From assembly GCF_014529535.1 (NCBI RefSeq), contig NW_023503493.1, positions 1,798,001 through 1,862,000 on the forward strand: DNA of 64,000 nt, read 5' to 3'. The notes beneath the pieces were generated by a model. That model was not told where the DNA came from. It did no database searches and saw only the letters and a program-made list of their open reading frames with translations. The position numbers and the translations under genes were made by a program. Shown here in pieces: positions 42,360-53,187 of this stretch (position 1 is its first letter; every line of letters starts with the position of its first letter). This DNA comes from Bradysia coprophila. Its lineage: Eukaryota; Arthropoda; Insecta; Diptera; Sciaridae.

Positions 42360-44760
42360 CGTCATTTTCATACAAGGAAGCATTGAAAAATGTATTTTTT
42401 GGTTCACTTAACATTCAAATTTTAGACACACTTACAGCGTGAATTGTCTTACGTTCATTCTGATCCTACAAGGATCATGTTAGCAATTTATATCATTAAA
42501 GTTGGTGCTGCTGGAAGTATTTTAAAAAATCTGTGGTTATGTCTTTTTCAATTTGACAGCTGGTCGATCACGGTTCAATTTTTTTCAGAAATGGTCCACA
42601 TATTCCCTCTATCTGTCGAAACGGCGTCCGAGCCGTCTACTTAGCATCTCTCTGCAAGAAACGGCTATTTGACACTGATCTGTTGCTACCAGGGCCGATT
42701 ATAAGGAATAATAGTCATTTGTGTACCTGTTTTGGACGATTGATTTTAGGCAATTTCGCGGATTGTAGGCCGAACGAAGTGAGTTTTCATGCAGAGGGCC
42801 GGAAACCCGAGAAAATTCGAAAAATTGCCCTCATTTTCGGCCCCGAAGCATGAAAAATCAAACACACACTTTTGATGAAAAAAAAAAATCTTACTTCCCT
42901 CATCAAGTAAATATTCATATGTGATAATGTATTATGTAAATATTTTGCTTTTTGTCACTTATATCAGTGGCCTATTAGGTTTTCCGACAGGGAACCAAAG
43001 GGAATAAAAATTGTGAGCGGAGCGAGTGAAATTTTTCGTGAATTCGTGAACAAAGAAAATCTAAGTGCAGAAAATTTAACGAGACTCCACATTTTTTAAA
43101 AATAAGTCTAGCTGTTCCATCAGGTCATTATGTCTAAAAAATATTTTTTGAGTTCGTTACTGATTCTCAAAGGTGATTTGGAGACTTTAATCTGGCTACA
43201 AAATTTGATGAAAATGTGCAAAAATGTAAATTAAACGTTAAATATGCTAAATGGACTGCTCTGGGTCAAACAAAACATTTGATTTGATTTGGGACACCTA
43301 AATTTGATACTTATCTGACAAAAAGTTGTGATTTTGGTACTTGGAATGTTGGCGACATGGTGATTTTCAGCTGGTGCTCATTCTCCACATAGGAAACTTT
43401 TAAAAATTGTATGTAACGACACCTACTCACTGGCACTAGAACTTGTCAACAGTTCGTAAATTATCTTAGAAAACGTTTAAAGTTAAATTCAAAATGGAAA
43501 GTGCGTAACCCTTTCTAACGCAGCGTCATTTTCATACAAATGTATTTTTCGGTTCACTTTTTCATCGAATCGTTCACTTAAAATTCAAATTTTAGGCACA
43601 CTTACAGCGTGAATTTGACACAGAGAGCTGAGAGTTTTTTTTTTTGTAGATAGAGTATTGGCAAAGCCTGAGTGGACTCGAGTGATTTCAATTTAAAAAT
43701 GGTTGTTTGATGCTTGATTTTCTGAATAGTGGAAACCAGAGGTTTCTGTAATATTTTCGCCAGAAAGCTCACATTTTTGCTCTTCTGTCAATATAAGAAA
43801 TTGTAAGACCGTAATTGCGGTCTAAATTCAAAATCTTTCTCACGCAGCGTCATTTTCATACAATGAAGCGTTGGAAATGTATTTTTTGGTTCACTTTTTC
43901 ATGGACTCGTTCCCTTGAAATTCAAATTTTAGGCGCACTTACGGAGTGAATTGTCCTATGTGCTGGAAATTTGGTCCTTTCTTTGCATGAATAGTTATTT
44001 CAGGCACTCACACACTTCATCCGATCTACAACTCGCGAAATTGCCATAACAGATACCCGTAAGTAAGTATTGCAGCGTAAGGACAAAGACCGAAAGTGCT
44101 TTCCCGAGTCACATATTGAGTATCCGAATTTTCAATTCTATCTCATTCTGGGCAGGAGCAAATTGTTGGTTTCTTAACGTCAGCAAGATGCAAGCCACTA
44201 AGATCACGACACAAGTGGAAATTGGGGCGCTGCCATTCCTGAATTGGTGCTCAATGGCGTTACCAAGTCAAGTCAAGTTAATGGCGTTACCATCGAGTAA
44301 GGTTAAGAATTGATGCTACGATGAGCTGAATCGATATGAATCAACGTCAAGTGACATTGACTGCATACTTGGTTGCGACCTCGCTACCAGTGTGATTCGT
44401 TGATGCGTAATGAAAGCACGTTCAACCTGCTGCTGACAAGAGTCGGCTCTGACGTTCAGTTGCTATCATTTTTTGTCAGCGGAGTTTCGAAGAGGATTTT
44501 TTCGATAACTGGCTTCAAAGATGCGCGTAGAGATTACTTTAGTGCTTAAAAGTTCCTCTGACTCATTTTATCGTCTTTCACCTGAATCAATATCAGTAAA
44601 GGATCTCTCTTACACTGATTTTATTCAGTACTGTTGCGCAGAATGCTAACAAACATATTTTCAAAAAACGTTTTCATTCGACCGGGATGTCAAGATCTCG
44701 AACTTCCTGCTTCCTTTCAATGACATTATAAAGTACGTAACGTAATGCGGAACACCTGAA
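42360..44760. repeat. Dispersed direct repeats; no gene seen
   Basis: A ~130-bp unit (tttctaacgcagcgtcattttcatac ... attcaaattttaggcacacttacagcgtgaat) occurs at 42359-42445, 43510-43615 and 43843-43952. The MITE at 41985 sits inside one copy, and the other copies show the empty site. 44.1-44.7 kb has no recognised coding domain. Confidence 0.55.
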
Positions 44761-44765
44761 GCGGA

Positions 44766-44895
44766 AACACCTGAAGTCGCTGCATAAGTCCTAGGTTTGA
44801 CATCACCAATTACAACATAGAACAGCCGGCCAACAAGAACTTCAAAAAGCCACATGGTGGCTTTTTTTTCAATGCCAAACTGTTTCATTTTTTTT
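44766..44895. repeat. Left edge of the tandem duplication, copy 1
   Basis: From 'ctgaagtcgctgcataagtcctagg' onwards the sequence is nearly identical to 51782-51905. This marks where the two Dcp2-like repeat units begin to match. In the second unit the match is interrupted at the T-run by two Helentron-like elements (51907-55221) and then resumes. Confidence 0.7.
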
Positions 44896-45578
44896 AATGA
44901 AGATTCGATGACAAAGTCGAAGTCATTTTCTTCCTGAAAATGCTTCGTGTGCTACAATGGAAAAAAATTTCGCAAATTTGCTTCTACCGAACGTCTCGGT
45001 CTGAAGCCATTCGAAATGTTTGGATTAATTCTGTCCAAATGCTTCAGCTGAACCGCGTACTCATGAACGTTTAACACCACCTTCGATAATGTCAACATCC
45101 AACTCATATCTCATAGATGCCGCATCATGTCAATATAGTTTTGACATTATACCAGATGAAATAAGTGTTACCAATCGTATCATATCGTACCATAGAAATA
45201 TGTTCTCTTCGCCTCATTTGCATTGAACACTTATTTCGGTTAGAACGATGCTGCGTCTATTCTACACATACCGTGTGATCTGACATTTAACGTTTAACAT
45301 TACCGGCGTCCAGAACAAGTGTCTTAGAATGAGTAAAGTGAATTTGTGTTAAATAAAATGAAATTAGCATGACGGTGAACTTTAGCAATTGTTGTTTAAA
45401 AATTTGTTACTTAGTTTGAAGAAAGCTTAACCGCAAAGTGGTGATATTGCGTTTCGTAGACAATTCCCGGCATTTTCAATTTAATTAATTTAACTAATCG
45501 TGTCAAAAACCGACGCTGTGAACTTACAAAAACTCTCGAAACTTCTAACACGTGCGAACGAGCGAACAAACACACAAA

Positions 45579-48500
45579 ATGAAAATTCCCGAGGATGTAT
45601 TAAATAACCTATTGAGGCCTTTGAAAGAGATTGTGCCGCTTAAGGACCCAAGAGACCTGATAAAGTGTTGCGGATATATTGAAAAGGCGTACTGGCAATA
45701 TTTGGACCACGTTTGTCCGCAGAATAAATGGATGACAGAAGTCTCATTCGAAGAATTCGCTGCTCAAACATTTAATTACGTGCCGTTTTTAAGACGCTAT
45801 CTGAGTGATTTAAAGCGCACACTGCGGAACTTTGCGTTGTAAGTATTTTACCAAGCCAGCTGCTTTTTATTCCCGTGAAGTATCGCCAAAGTCAAATCGC
45901 CAAGAAAAAATTAAATCGCCAAAATAAGTCGCCAAAGTGTGAAGAACCGCCAAGAAAAATCGCCAAAGTGTGAAGAAACGACAAAACGAAAAAAATCAGC
46001 TAATTGGCGTTTCTTCACGCACACTTTGTCGATTTTTCTTGGCGATTCCGTTGTACCATTGCCAATGTATGTATGTGAAGTACAGGCGAACTTGAACCTG
46101 CGAATTCTACATTATAGTCAAGTAGTTATGACGATCATTTTATATCACTTTTTAGTGATTTTTGGAATTACAAAAGCAGCATAGAAACTGCCAAATAAAA
46201 ATTTCGTAGGTTTGAACCCGCGAAAAAAATCGCCCATTCAAACTGCGAAAACAAATACACAAATTTGCAGATAAAAATCGCAGGATTGAATCATAAAACG
46301 AGCCGTCAGAACAGTCGGAGCGTTTGCTGCGACTGAGCCCCGTACATCTATTGCGTACGTGACCCTAGTTCGTCCGTCGCCCTACTCTTACCGTAAGCCT
46401 ACTGCGTCCGTAAACGTCGGTAAAGTAAAATTCTTATGTAATGTGTACATCTTACAAATTGCGCATAGCGCAATTACGAAGCCCCGTACGACGTTCCTTT
46501 CAAATGAAACAAAAATTTCAAATCGCCCTAAAAATTTTATTTTTTTGAAGGGCCTAGTATCGGCCTCAGTCCAAGGACCCAAATTTAAAATTTTTTAGCC
46601 CCGTACGAAGTACGAAGGGGCTTATAGGATTACGATGCCGTGTGTAATTGATGGAATTCGAAGCAGACGGTAAGGGCAAAGTGTTTGCCTATGTTCGTAG
46701 ATGACGAATCCGCAATAAAAATTTGGGCCGTCTGTCCGTCTGTCCGTCACGTCGATATCTTGAGTAAATCAAATCCGATTTCACAATTTTTTTTTCCCTG
46801 AAAGATAGTCAAAATAGTGAGGCTAAGTTCGAAGATGGCCATATTCGGGTCGGCCCTTCGTGAGTTAGGGCCACCTAAGTGATTTAAGGTCTTTTGGTGA
46901 TATTTGTGGCAAAATAAACGATGGAAATGTAAATGACACGGCAAATGATAGGTATTGTCAATACCAATCCAGGAAAAAAAGTTTTTTAAAATCGGGTGAG
47001 TGGACCGTGAGTTAGGGCCTTAGAACTGAAAAGCTACTAGGGCCCTGTGTGTATTTTACATAGAACTCAAGTAAATTTAATCCGTTTTTCGTAATTTTTG
47101 TTTCATTTGGAAGGTAATCGAACCCCGAATAGAAAGTTGTTGAAAAAAAATTAAATTTGGGTCCTTGGACTAAGGCCACTACTCGGCCCTAAGTGTATTT
47201 TACATTGAACTCGAGTAAATTTCATCCGTTTTTCGTAATTTTTGTTTCATTTGAAAGATAATCGAACACCGAATATAATGTTGTTGAAAAAAAATTAAAT
47301 TTGGGTCCTCGGACTAAGGCCGCTGCTAGGGCCCTATGCGTATTTTACATACAACTCGAGTAAATTTCATCCGTTTTTCGTAATTTTTGTTTCATTTGAA
47401 AGATAATCGAACACCGAATAGAATGTTGTTGAAAAAAAAAATTGGGTCCTCGGACTAAGGCCGCTACTAGGGCCCTATGCGTATTTTACATACAACTCGA
47501 GTAAATTTCATCCGTTTTTCGTAATTTTTGTTTCATTTGAAAGATAATCGAACACCGAATAGAATGTTGTTGAAAAAATAAATAAATTTGGGTCCTTGGA
47601 CTAAGGCCGCTACTAGGGCCCTATGCGTATTTTACATACAACTCGAGTAAATTTCATCCGTTTTTCGTAATTTTTGTTTCATTTGAAAGATAATCGAACA
47701 CCGAATAGAATGTTGTTGAAAAAATAAATAAATTTGGGTCCTTGGACTAAGGCCGCTACTAGGGCCCTATGCGTATTTTACATACAACTCGAGTAAATTT
47801 CATCCGTTTTTCGTAATTTTTGTTTCATTTGAAAGAAAATCGAACACCGAATAGAATGTTGTTGAAAAAAAATTAAATTTGGGTCCTCGGACTAAGGCCG
47901 CTACTAGGGCCCTATGCGTATTTTACATACAACTCGAGTAAATTTCATCCGTTTTTCGTAATTTTTGTTTCATTTGAAAGATAATCGAACACCGAGTAGA
48001 ATGTTGTTGAAAAAAAAATTAAATTTGGGTCCTTGGACTAAGGCCGTTACTAGGGCCCTATGTGTATTTTACATTGAACTCGAGTAAATTTGATTCGTTT
48101 TTCGTAATTTTTGTGTCATTTGGAAGGTAATCAAAGGCCGAATAGAATGTTGTTGAAAAAAAAATTAAATTTTGGTCCTCGGACTAAGGCCGCTACTTGG
48201 GCCCTATGCGTATTTTACATACAACTCGAGTAAATTTCATCCGTTTTTCGTAATTTTTGTTTCATTTGAAAGATAGTCGAACACCGAGTAGAATGTTGTT
48301 GAAAAAAAAATTAAATTTGGGTCCTTGGACTAAGGCCGTTACTAGGGCCCTATGTGTATTTTACATTGAACTCGAGTAAATTTGATTCGTTTTTCGTAAT
48401 TTTTGTGTCATTTGGAAGGTAATCAAAGGCCGAATAGAATGTTGTTGAAAAAAAAATTAAATTTGGGTCCTTGGACTAAGGCCGTTACTAGGGCCCTATG

Positions 48501-50647
48501 TGTATTTTACATTGAACTCGAGTAAATTTGATTCGTTTTTCGTAATTTTTGTGTCATTTGGAAGGTAATCAAAGGCCGAATAGAATGTTGTTGAAAAAAA
48601 AATTAAATTTTGGTCCTCGGACTAAGGCCGCTACTAGGGCCCTATGCGTATTTTACATACAACTCGAGTAAATTTCATCCGTTTTTCGTAATTTTTGTTT
48701 CATTTGAAAGATAATCGAACACCGAGTAGAATGTTGTTGAAAAAAAAATTAAATTTGGGTCCTTGGACTAAGGCCGTTACTAGGGCCCTATGTGTATTTT
48801 ACATTGAACTCGAGTAAATTTGATTCGTTTTTCGTAATTTTTGTGTCATTTGGAAGGTAATCAAAGGCCGAATAGAATGTTGTTGAAAAAAAAAATTAAA
48901 TTTGGGTCCTTGGACTAAGGCCGTTACTAGGGCCCTATGTGTATTTTACATATAACTCGAGCAAATTTCATCCGTTTTTCGTATTTTTTGTTTCATTTGT
49001 TTTCATTTCTCGGACTGAGGCCGATACTAGGCCCTATGTGTATTTATACTCAATAAATTAAAATTTTAGGGCTATTTGAAATTTTTGTTTTATTTGAAAG
49101 GAACGTCGTACGGGGCTTCGTAATTGCGCTATGCGCAACTTCCAAGATGTACACATTCCATAATAATTTTACTTTAACTACTTTAACCGGCGCATAGGCT
49201 TACGGTCAAAGTAGGGTGACAGACGCACTAGGGTCACGTACGCAATAGATATACGGGTTTGTACGGGGCTCAGTCGCAGCAAACGCTCCGACTGTTCTGA
49301 CGGCTCGTTTCAACTACATTCTATTCAGCCTTTGATTACCTTCCAAATGAAACAAAAATTACGAAAAACGGATGAAATTTGCTCGAGTTATATGTAAAAT
49401 ACACATAGGGCCCTAGTAGCATTTCACTTCTAAGGCCCTAACTCACGGTCCACTCACCCGATTTTAAAAAACTTTTTTTTCCTGGATTGGTATTGACAAT
49501 ACCTATCATTTGCCTCACTATTTCGACTATCTTTCAGGGGAAAAAAAAATTTTGAAATCGGATTTGATTTACTCAAGATATCGACGTGACGGACAGACGG
49601 ACAGACACAATTTTTATTGCAGATTCGTCATCTATGAACATAGGCAAACACTTTGCCCTTACCGTCTGCTTCGAATTCCATCAATTACACACGGCATCGT
49701 AATCCTATAAGCCCCTTCGTACTTCGTACGGGGCTAACAAACTGCCGGTATGTAGCGTGCGATCTCAGGATCCTGACGCTAGTTTTATGCAACGGCCTAG
49801 AGTCACAATTACTCATCTAAGGTCCGATAAATCACTTTGCAATCGATGTCTTTCAAGACTTTGAAATCATGATGTGATGATAACAAAAAAAATCCAAAGA
49901 TAGATATATACTGCAAACTCTAATATTTTCCTGAAGAATAAATTTAAATTTTAAAGGTTTTTTTCATTTTGTCGTTTCTTCACACTTTGGCGATTTTCTT
50001 TGGCGATTTAAAAAATTCTCAAAAACTGACGAATTCCCATAAAAAATTGCCAAAGTGTGAAGAAACGACAAAATGTGAAGAAACGCCACCATTTTTTTTG
50101 CGATTCGACTTTGGCGATACTTCACGGGAATCTGCTCTTTTCAACTTTCGCTAAGCCAATTATTAACTCTCATTGCAGACACAAAAAATCTATTCCCACC
50201 TGCGGAGCAGTTTTGCTGTCTCCGGACTGTACCAAGGTATTGCTGCTGCAGACATATCTTTCGAAAGGCCTATGGGGATTCCCAAAGGGAAAACTTGAGT
50301 CGAACGAAACTTCCCTTCAATGTGCCATTCGCGAGGTTTACGAAGAAACCAGCGTCAACATTGAAAATTTAATAAATCCAGAATGGTACATCGAAGGGAA
50401 ATGGTCGAATTCGAGCGAAACCGGTTACACAACCCTTTACGTTGTTCCAAACGTTTCAACGGAAACTAAATTGGTTGCAAGGACGAATGGGGAAATTGAA
50501 GGCTTTAAATGGATTCCCTTAAAAGATTTGTTTAAGGCACAAAGAGGAACAGATGGCTTTAATTGCTTTAAAGTCACATCAAATACATTTGACATGACGA
50601 AGCATTTGCGACGTTTCCTAGAAGACAAAACGAACAAAACTCAATAA
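45579..50647 (+). CDS. Dcp2-like mRNA-decapping Nudix hydrolase, short form, copy 1
   Basis: Exon 1 is 45579-45838 (ATG in acaaaATGa; donor TT|GTAAGT) and exon 2 is 50179-50647 (acceptor cattgcag). The phase 2 join gives 242 aa. Residues 1-86 form the Dcp2 Box A helical domain: the pattern IEKAYWQYLDH matches IELAHWFYLDF in human DCP2. The Nudix fold follows, with WGFPKGKLESNE and REVYEE; the Nudix box reads G-x5-E-x7-REVxEE-T-S-V, so the usual last Gly is Ser while the catalytic glutamates remain. A Box B-like helix (MTKHLRRFLED) ends the protein. Dcp2 removes the m7G cap with Dcp1 in the cytoplasm. The long C-terminal tail of animal Dcp2, which carries regulatory motifs, is missing, so this is a paralogue or minimal form. 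The 4340-nt intron is almost wholly transposable elements. Confidence 0.85.
45868..46062. repeat. Left part of an inverted-end element ('cgccaaagtgtgaag' repeats) in the Dcp2-like intron
   Basis: Starts TTCCCGTGAAGTATCGCCAAAG, followed by reiterated 'aatcgccaa' and 'cgccaaagtgtgaagaa'. The inverse of this terminus ends the intron insertion at 50115-50133. The equivalent left end in copy 2 lies at about 56183-56320. Confidence 0.65.
46296..49736. mobile_element. Helentron-like satellite-bearing element, two copies nested
   Basis: 46296-46593 and 49322-49736 are the two halves of a minus-oriented copy (ends aaacgagccgtcagaaca ... gtacggggcta). 46594-49321 is a plus-oriented copy inserted into it (agccccgtacgaagtac ... 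gacggctcgttt). The inner copy carries about 14 tandem units of ~144 bp (47010-49030; key words ctcgagtaaatttcatccg and gaatgttgttgaaaaaaa). Near the 3' end is a palindrome AATTGCGCTATGCGCAA and inverted GTACGGGGCT/AGCCCCGTAC sub-terminal repeats. No Rep/helicase is present. The resemblance to Helentron-associated elements (T-run insertion, central satellite, sub-terminal inverted repeats, 3' hairpin) is an inference. Confidence 0.6.
49963..50133. repeat. Right part of the 'cgccaaagtgtgaag' element, copy 1
   Basis: Self-complementary region: gtcgtttcttcacactttggcgatt is mirrored by gccaaagtgtgaagaaacgac. It ends CTTTGGCGATACTTCACGGGAA, the inverse of the terminus at 45868. The counterpart in copy 2 is 62751-62994. 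Confidence 0.65.
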
Positions 50648-51780
50648 AATACTAATTTTAGAGACCAACGATCGTTATAAAAATAGATATGGTAATTGAC
50701 ATGTTGTACATAACCTAAATAATGTGTTTAGATATAAGTGGGGGGGGATAAGTTCTATAGTCTTTAGATAATTAAATTATTAGCCAAGAATAGCCTGTGA
50801 TCTAATCGTAAGAGTTAGTTCAAATAGTAAAATAAATTGAAATTGAAATAAGTCCCTGATGGCTTGTCCGGCTCCACTGTAACGAGTTTATGTGGCCACG
50901 GGCCGAAAAAATATCGGACTTTTTGTGCATTGACTCCATAAGTCGTACGATTTTTTCACATGAAAACTACTAAACGTAGTGAAGCGAGTGAAGTCAATTC
51001 TTTGTGTGGAGAGCTGCGCCAAACGTGTGAATGTGCAAAGCATTTGCTCAAGCATATGCTTCATCTACTCATCCAAGCATTTGCTTATGTGTTTTTTTGG
51101 GTTGATTCGCGTTGTGGTTCGCTTAACCACGTGTCCGCCTGAGCAGGCGGGTTTCGTGATGAAGCGGTTTGAAAGGAATTTCAATCTGCTTATGATTCGC
51201 TAAACTTTTACATGCGAAAAGGTGTGCCTACTGCTCAAGGTTGGTCATCTCTTTGTCGCCATGACCTGATGAGATGTGGTGTTCTTGAACAGCACTATTA
51301 AGTGCAAGGTGTCGATTTGGTGCTTTTATCATTTCATCAGATCGAAACGGTGGCAGAAACCTTTTGTTGTTGATTCAGCACATGCCTGCTTCTGGCAAGC
51401 ATGGTGTAAATGTTGGAAACTGAGGACGGATAAATATACGAACGATGTTGTTGGACCGAAATAATTTTAATAATGACAACGTCGATTCAGAATTTAGCTT
51501 AGGTCTACTATGTATGAAAGATAGATAATCATTTCCAGTCGATCATGCTACTTTGTTTCTTCCAACACTCCTCCTCAAAGTTGCATAATCCATGCTCCTC
51601 CTTAAAAATATGAAGCATTCATCCTTTTCATTTGCCACTATCGTTCGTAATTGCCCAAACAATACTTTGCTACGCTGCTATGCCAGACTACGTTGCTATG
51701 CCAGACTACGTTGCTATGCCAGACGACGCTGCAATGCCGGACTACGCTGGTATGCCACAATGTCTTGCTATGCCGAAATG
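50648..51780. other. 3' region of Dcp2-like copy 1 and spacer to the second unit
   Basis: A likely poly(A) signal aaataaa lies near 50828. A G-run (ggggggg) near 50743 differs in length between the copies. 51668-51780 is a short tandem repeat of ctatgccagactacgttg-like 18-bp units. No further gene is seen. Confidence 0.5.
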
Positions 51781-51906
51781 TCTTGCCTGAAGTCGCTGCA
51801 TAAGTCCTAGGTTTGACATCACCAATTACAACATAGAACAGCCGGCCAACAAGAACTTCAAAAAGCCACCTGGTGGCTTTTTTCAATGCCAAACTGTTTC
51901 ATTTTT

Positions 51907-53186
51907 AGCCCCGTACGAAGTACAAAGGGGCTTATAGGATTACGATGCCGTGTGTAATTGATGGAATTCGAAGCAGACGGTAAGGGCAAAGTGTTTGCCT
52001 ATGTTCATAGATGACGAATCCGCAATAAAAATTTTGTCTGTCCGTCTGTCCGTCTGTCCGTCTGTCCGTCTGTCACGTCGATATCTTGAGTAAATCAAAT
52101 CCGATTTGAAAAATTTTTTTTCCCTGAAAGATAGTCAAAATAGTGAGGCTAAGTTCGAAGATGGGCATATTTAGGTCGGGCCCTTCGTGAGTTGGGGCCG
52201 CCTAAGTGCTTTAAGGTCTTTTGGGGATATTTACGGCAAAAAAACGTTGGAAATGTAAATGAAACGGCAAAAGATAGGTATTGTCGATACCGATCAAGGA
52301 AAAAAAAGTTTATTAAAATCGGGTGAATGGCCGGTGAGTTAGGGCCCTAGAAGCGAAAGGCTACTCGGCCCTAAGTGTATTTTGCATATAACTCGAGTAA
52401 ATTTGATCCGATTTTCCTAATTTTTGTTTCATTTGAAAAGTAATCGAACGAGGAATAGAATGTTGAAAAAAAAAATTAAATTTGGGTCCTTGGACTAAGG
52501 CCGCTACTCGGCCCTAAGTGTATTTTGCATATAACTCGAGTAAATTTGATCCGATTTTCCTAATTTTTGTTTCATTTGAAAAGTAATCGAACGAGGAATA
52601 GAATGTTGTTGAAAAAAAAAATTAAATTTGGGTCCTTGGACTGAGGCCGCTACTCGGCCCTAAGTGTATTTTGCATATAACTCGAGTAAATTTCATCCGT
52701 TTTTCCTAATTTTTGTTTCATTTAAAAGGTAATTGAACATCGAATAGAATGTTGTTGAAAAAAAAAAAAAAAATTGGGTCCTTGGACTAAGTCCGCTACA
52801 CGGCCCTAAGTGTATTTTGCATATATCTCGAGTCAATTTCATCCGATTTTCCTAATTTTTGTTTCATTTGGATGGTAATCGAAGGCCGAATATAATGATG
52901 ATGAAAAAAAATTAAATTTGGGTCGTTGGACTAAGGCCGTAACTAGGCCTTAGGCCTCTCAATAAATTAAAATTTTAGGTCAACTTGAAATTTGTGTTAC
53001 ATTTGAAAGGAACGTCGTACGGGGCTTCGTAATTGCGCTATGCGCAATTTGTAAGATGTACACATTTCATAATAATTTGACTTCAACTAGGGTGACAGAC
53101 GCACTAGGGTCATGTGCGCAATAGATGTACGGGTTCGTACGGGGCTCAGTCGCAGCAAACGCTCCGACTGTTCTGACGGCTCGTTT
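51907..53186 (+). mobile_element. Helentron-like element, 4-5 satellite units
   Basis: Begins agccccgtacgaagtac in the T-run after tttcattttt and ends gacggctcgttttt. It has a (tccgtctg)n microsatellite near 52034-52078 and about 4-5 units of the ~144-bp repeat (52350-52950), diverged from those of the other copies (atccgattttcctaat instead of atccgtttttcgtaat), then the attgcgctatgcgcaat palindrome. Confidence 0.6.
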
Positions 53187-53187
53187 T

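Noticed and set aside
44116-44313. 65-aa frame with possible retroelement character
   Set aside because: No motif strong enough to assign; repeated words (ggcgttacca) suggest local duplication.
45552-45578. Upstream non-ATG start for the Dcp2-like proteins
   Set aside because: The codon at 45552 is GTG; the ATG at 45579 has a good context and the Box A domain begins right after it.
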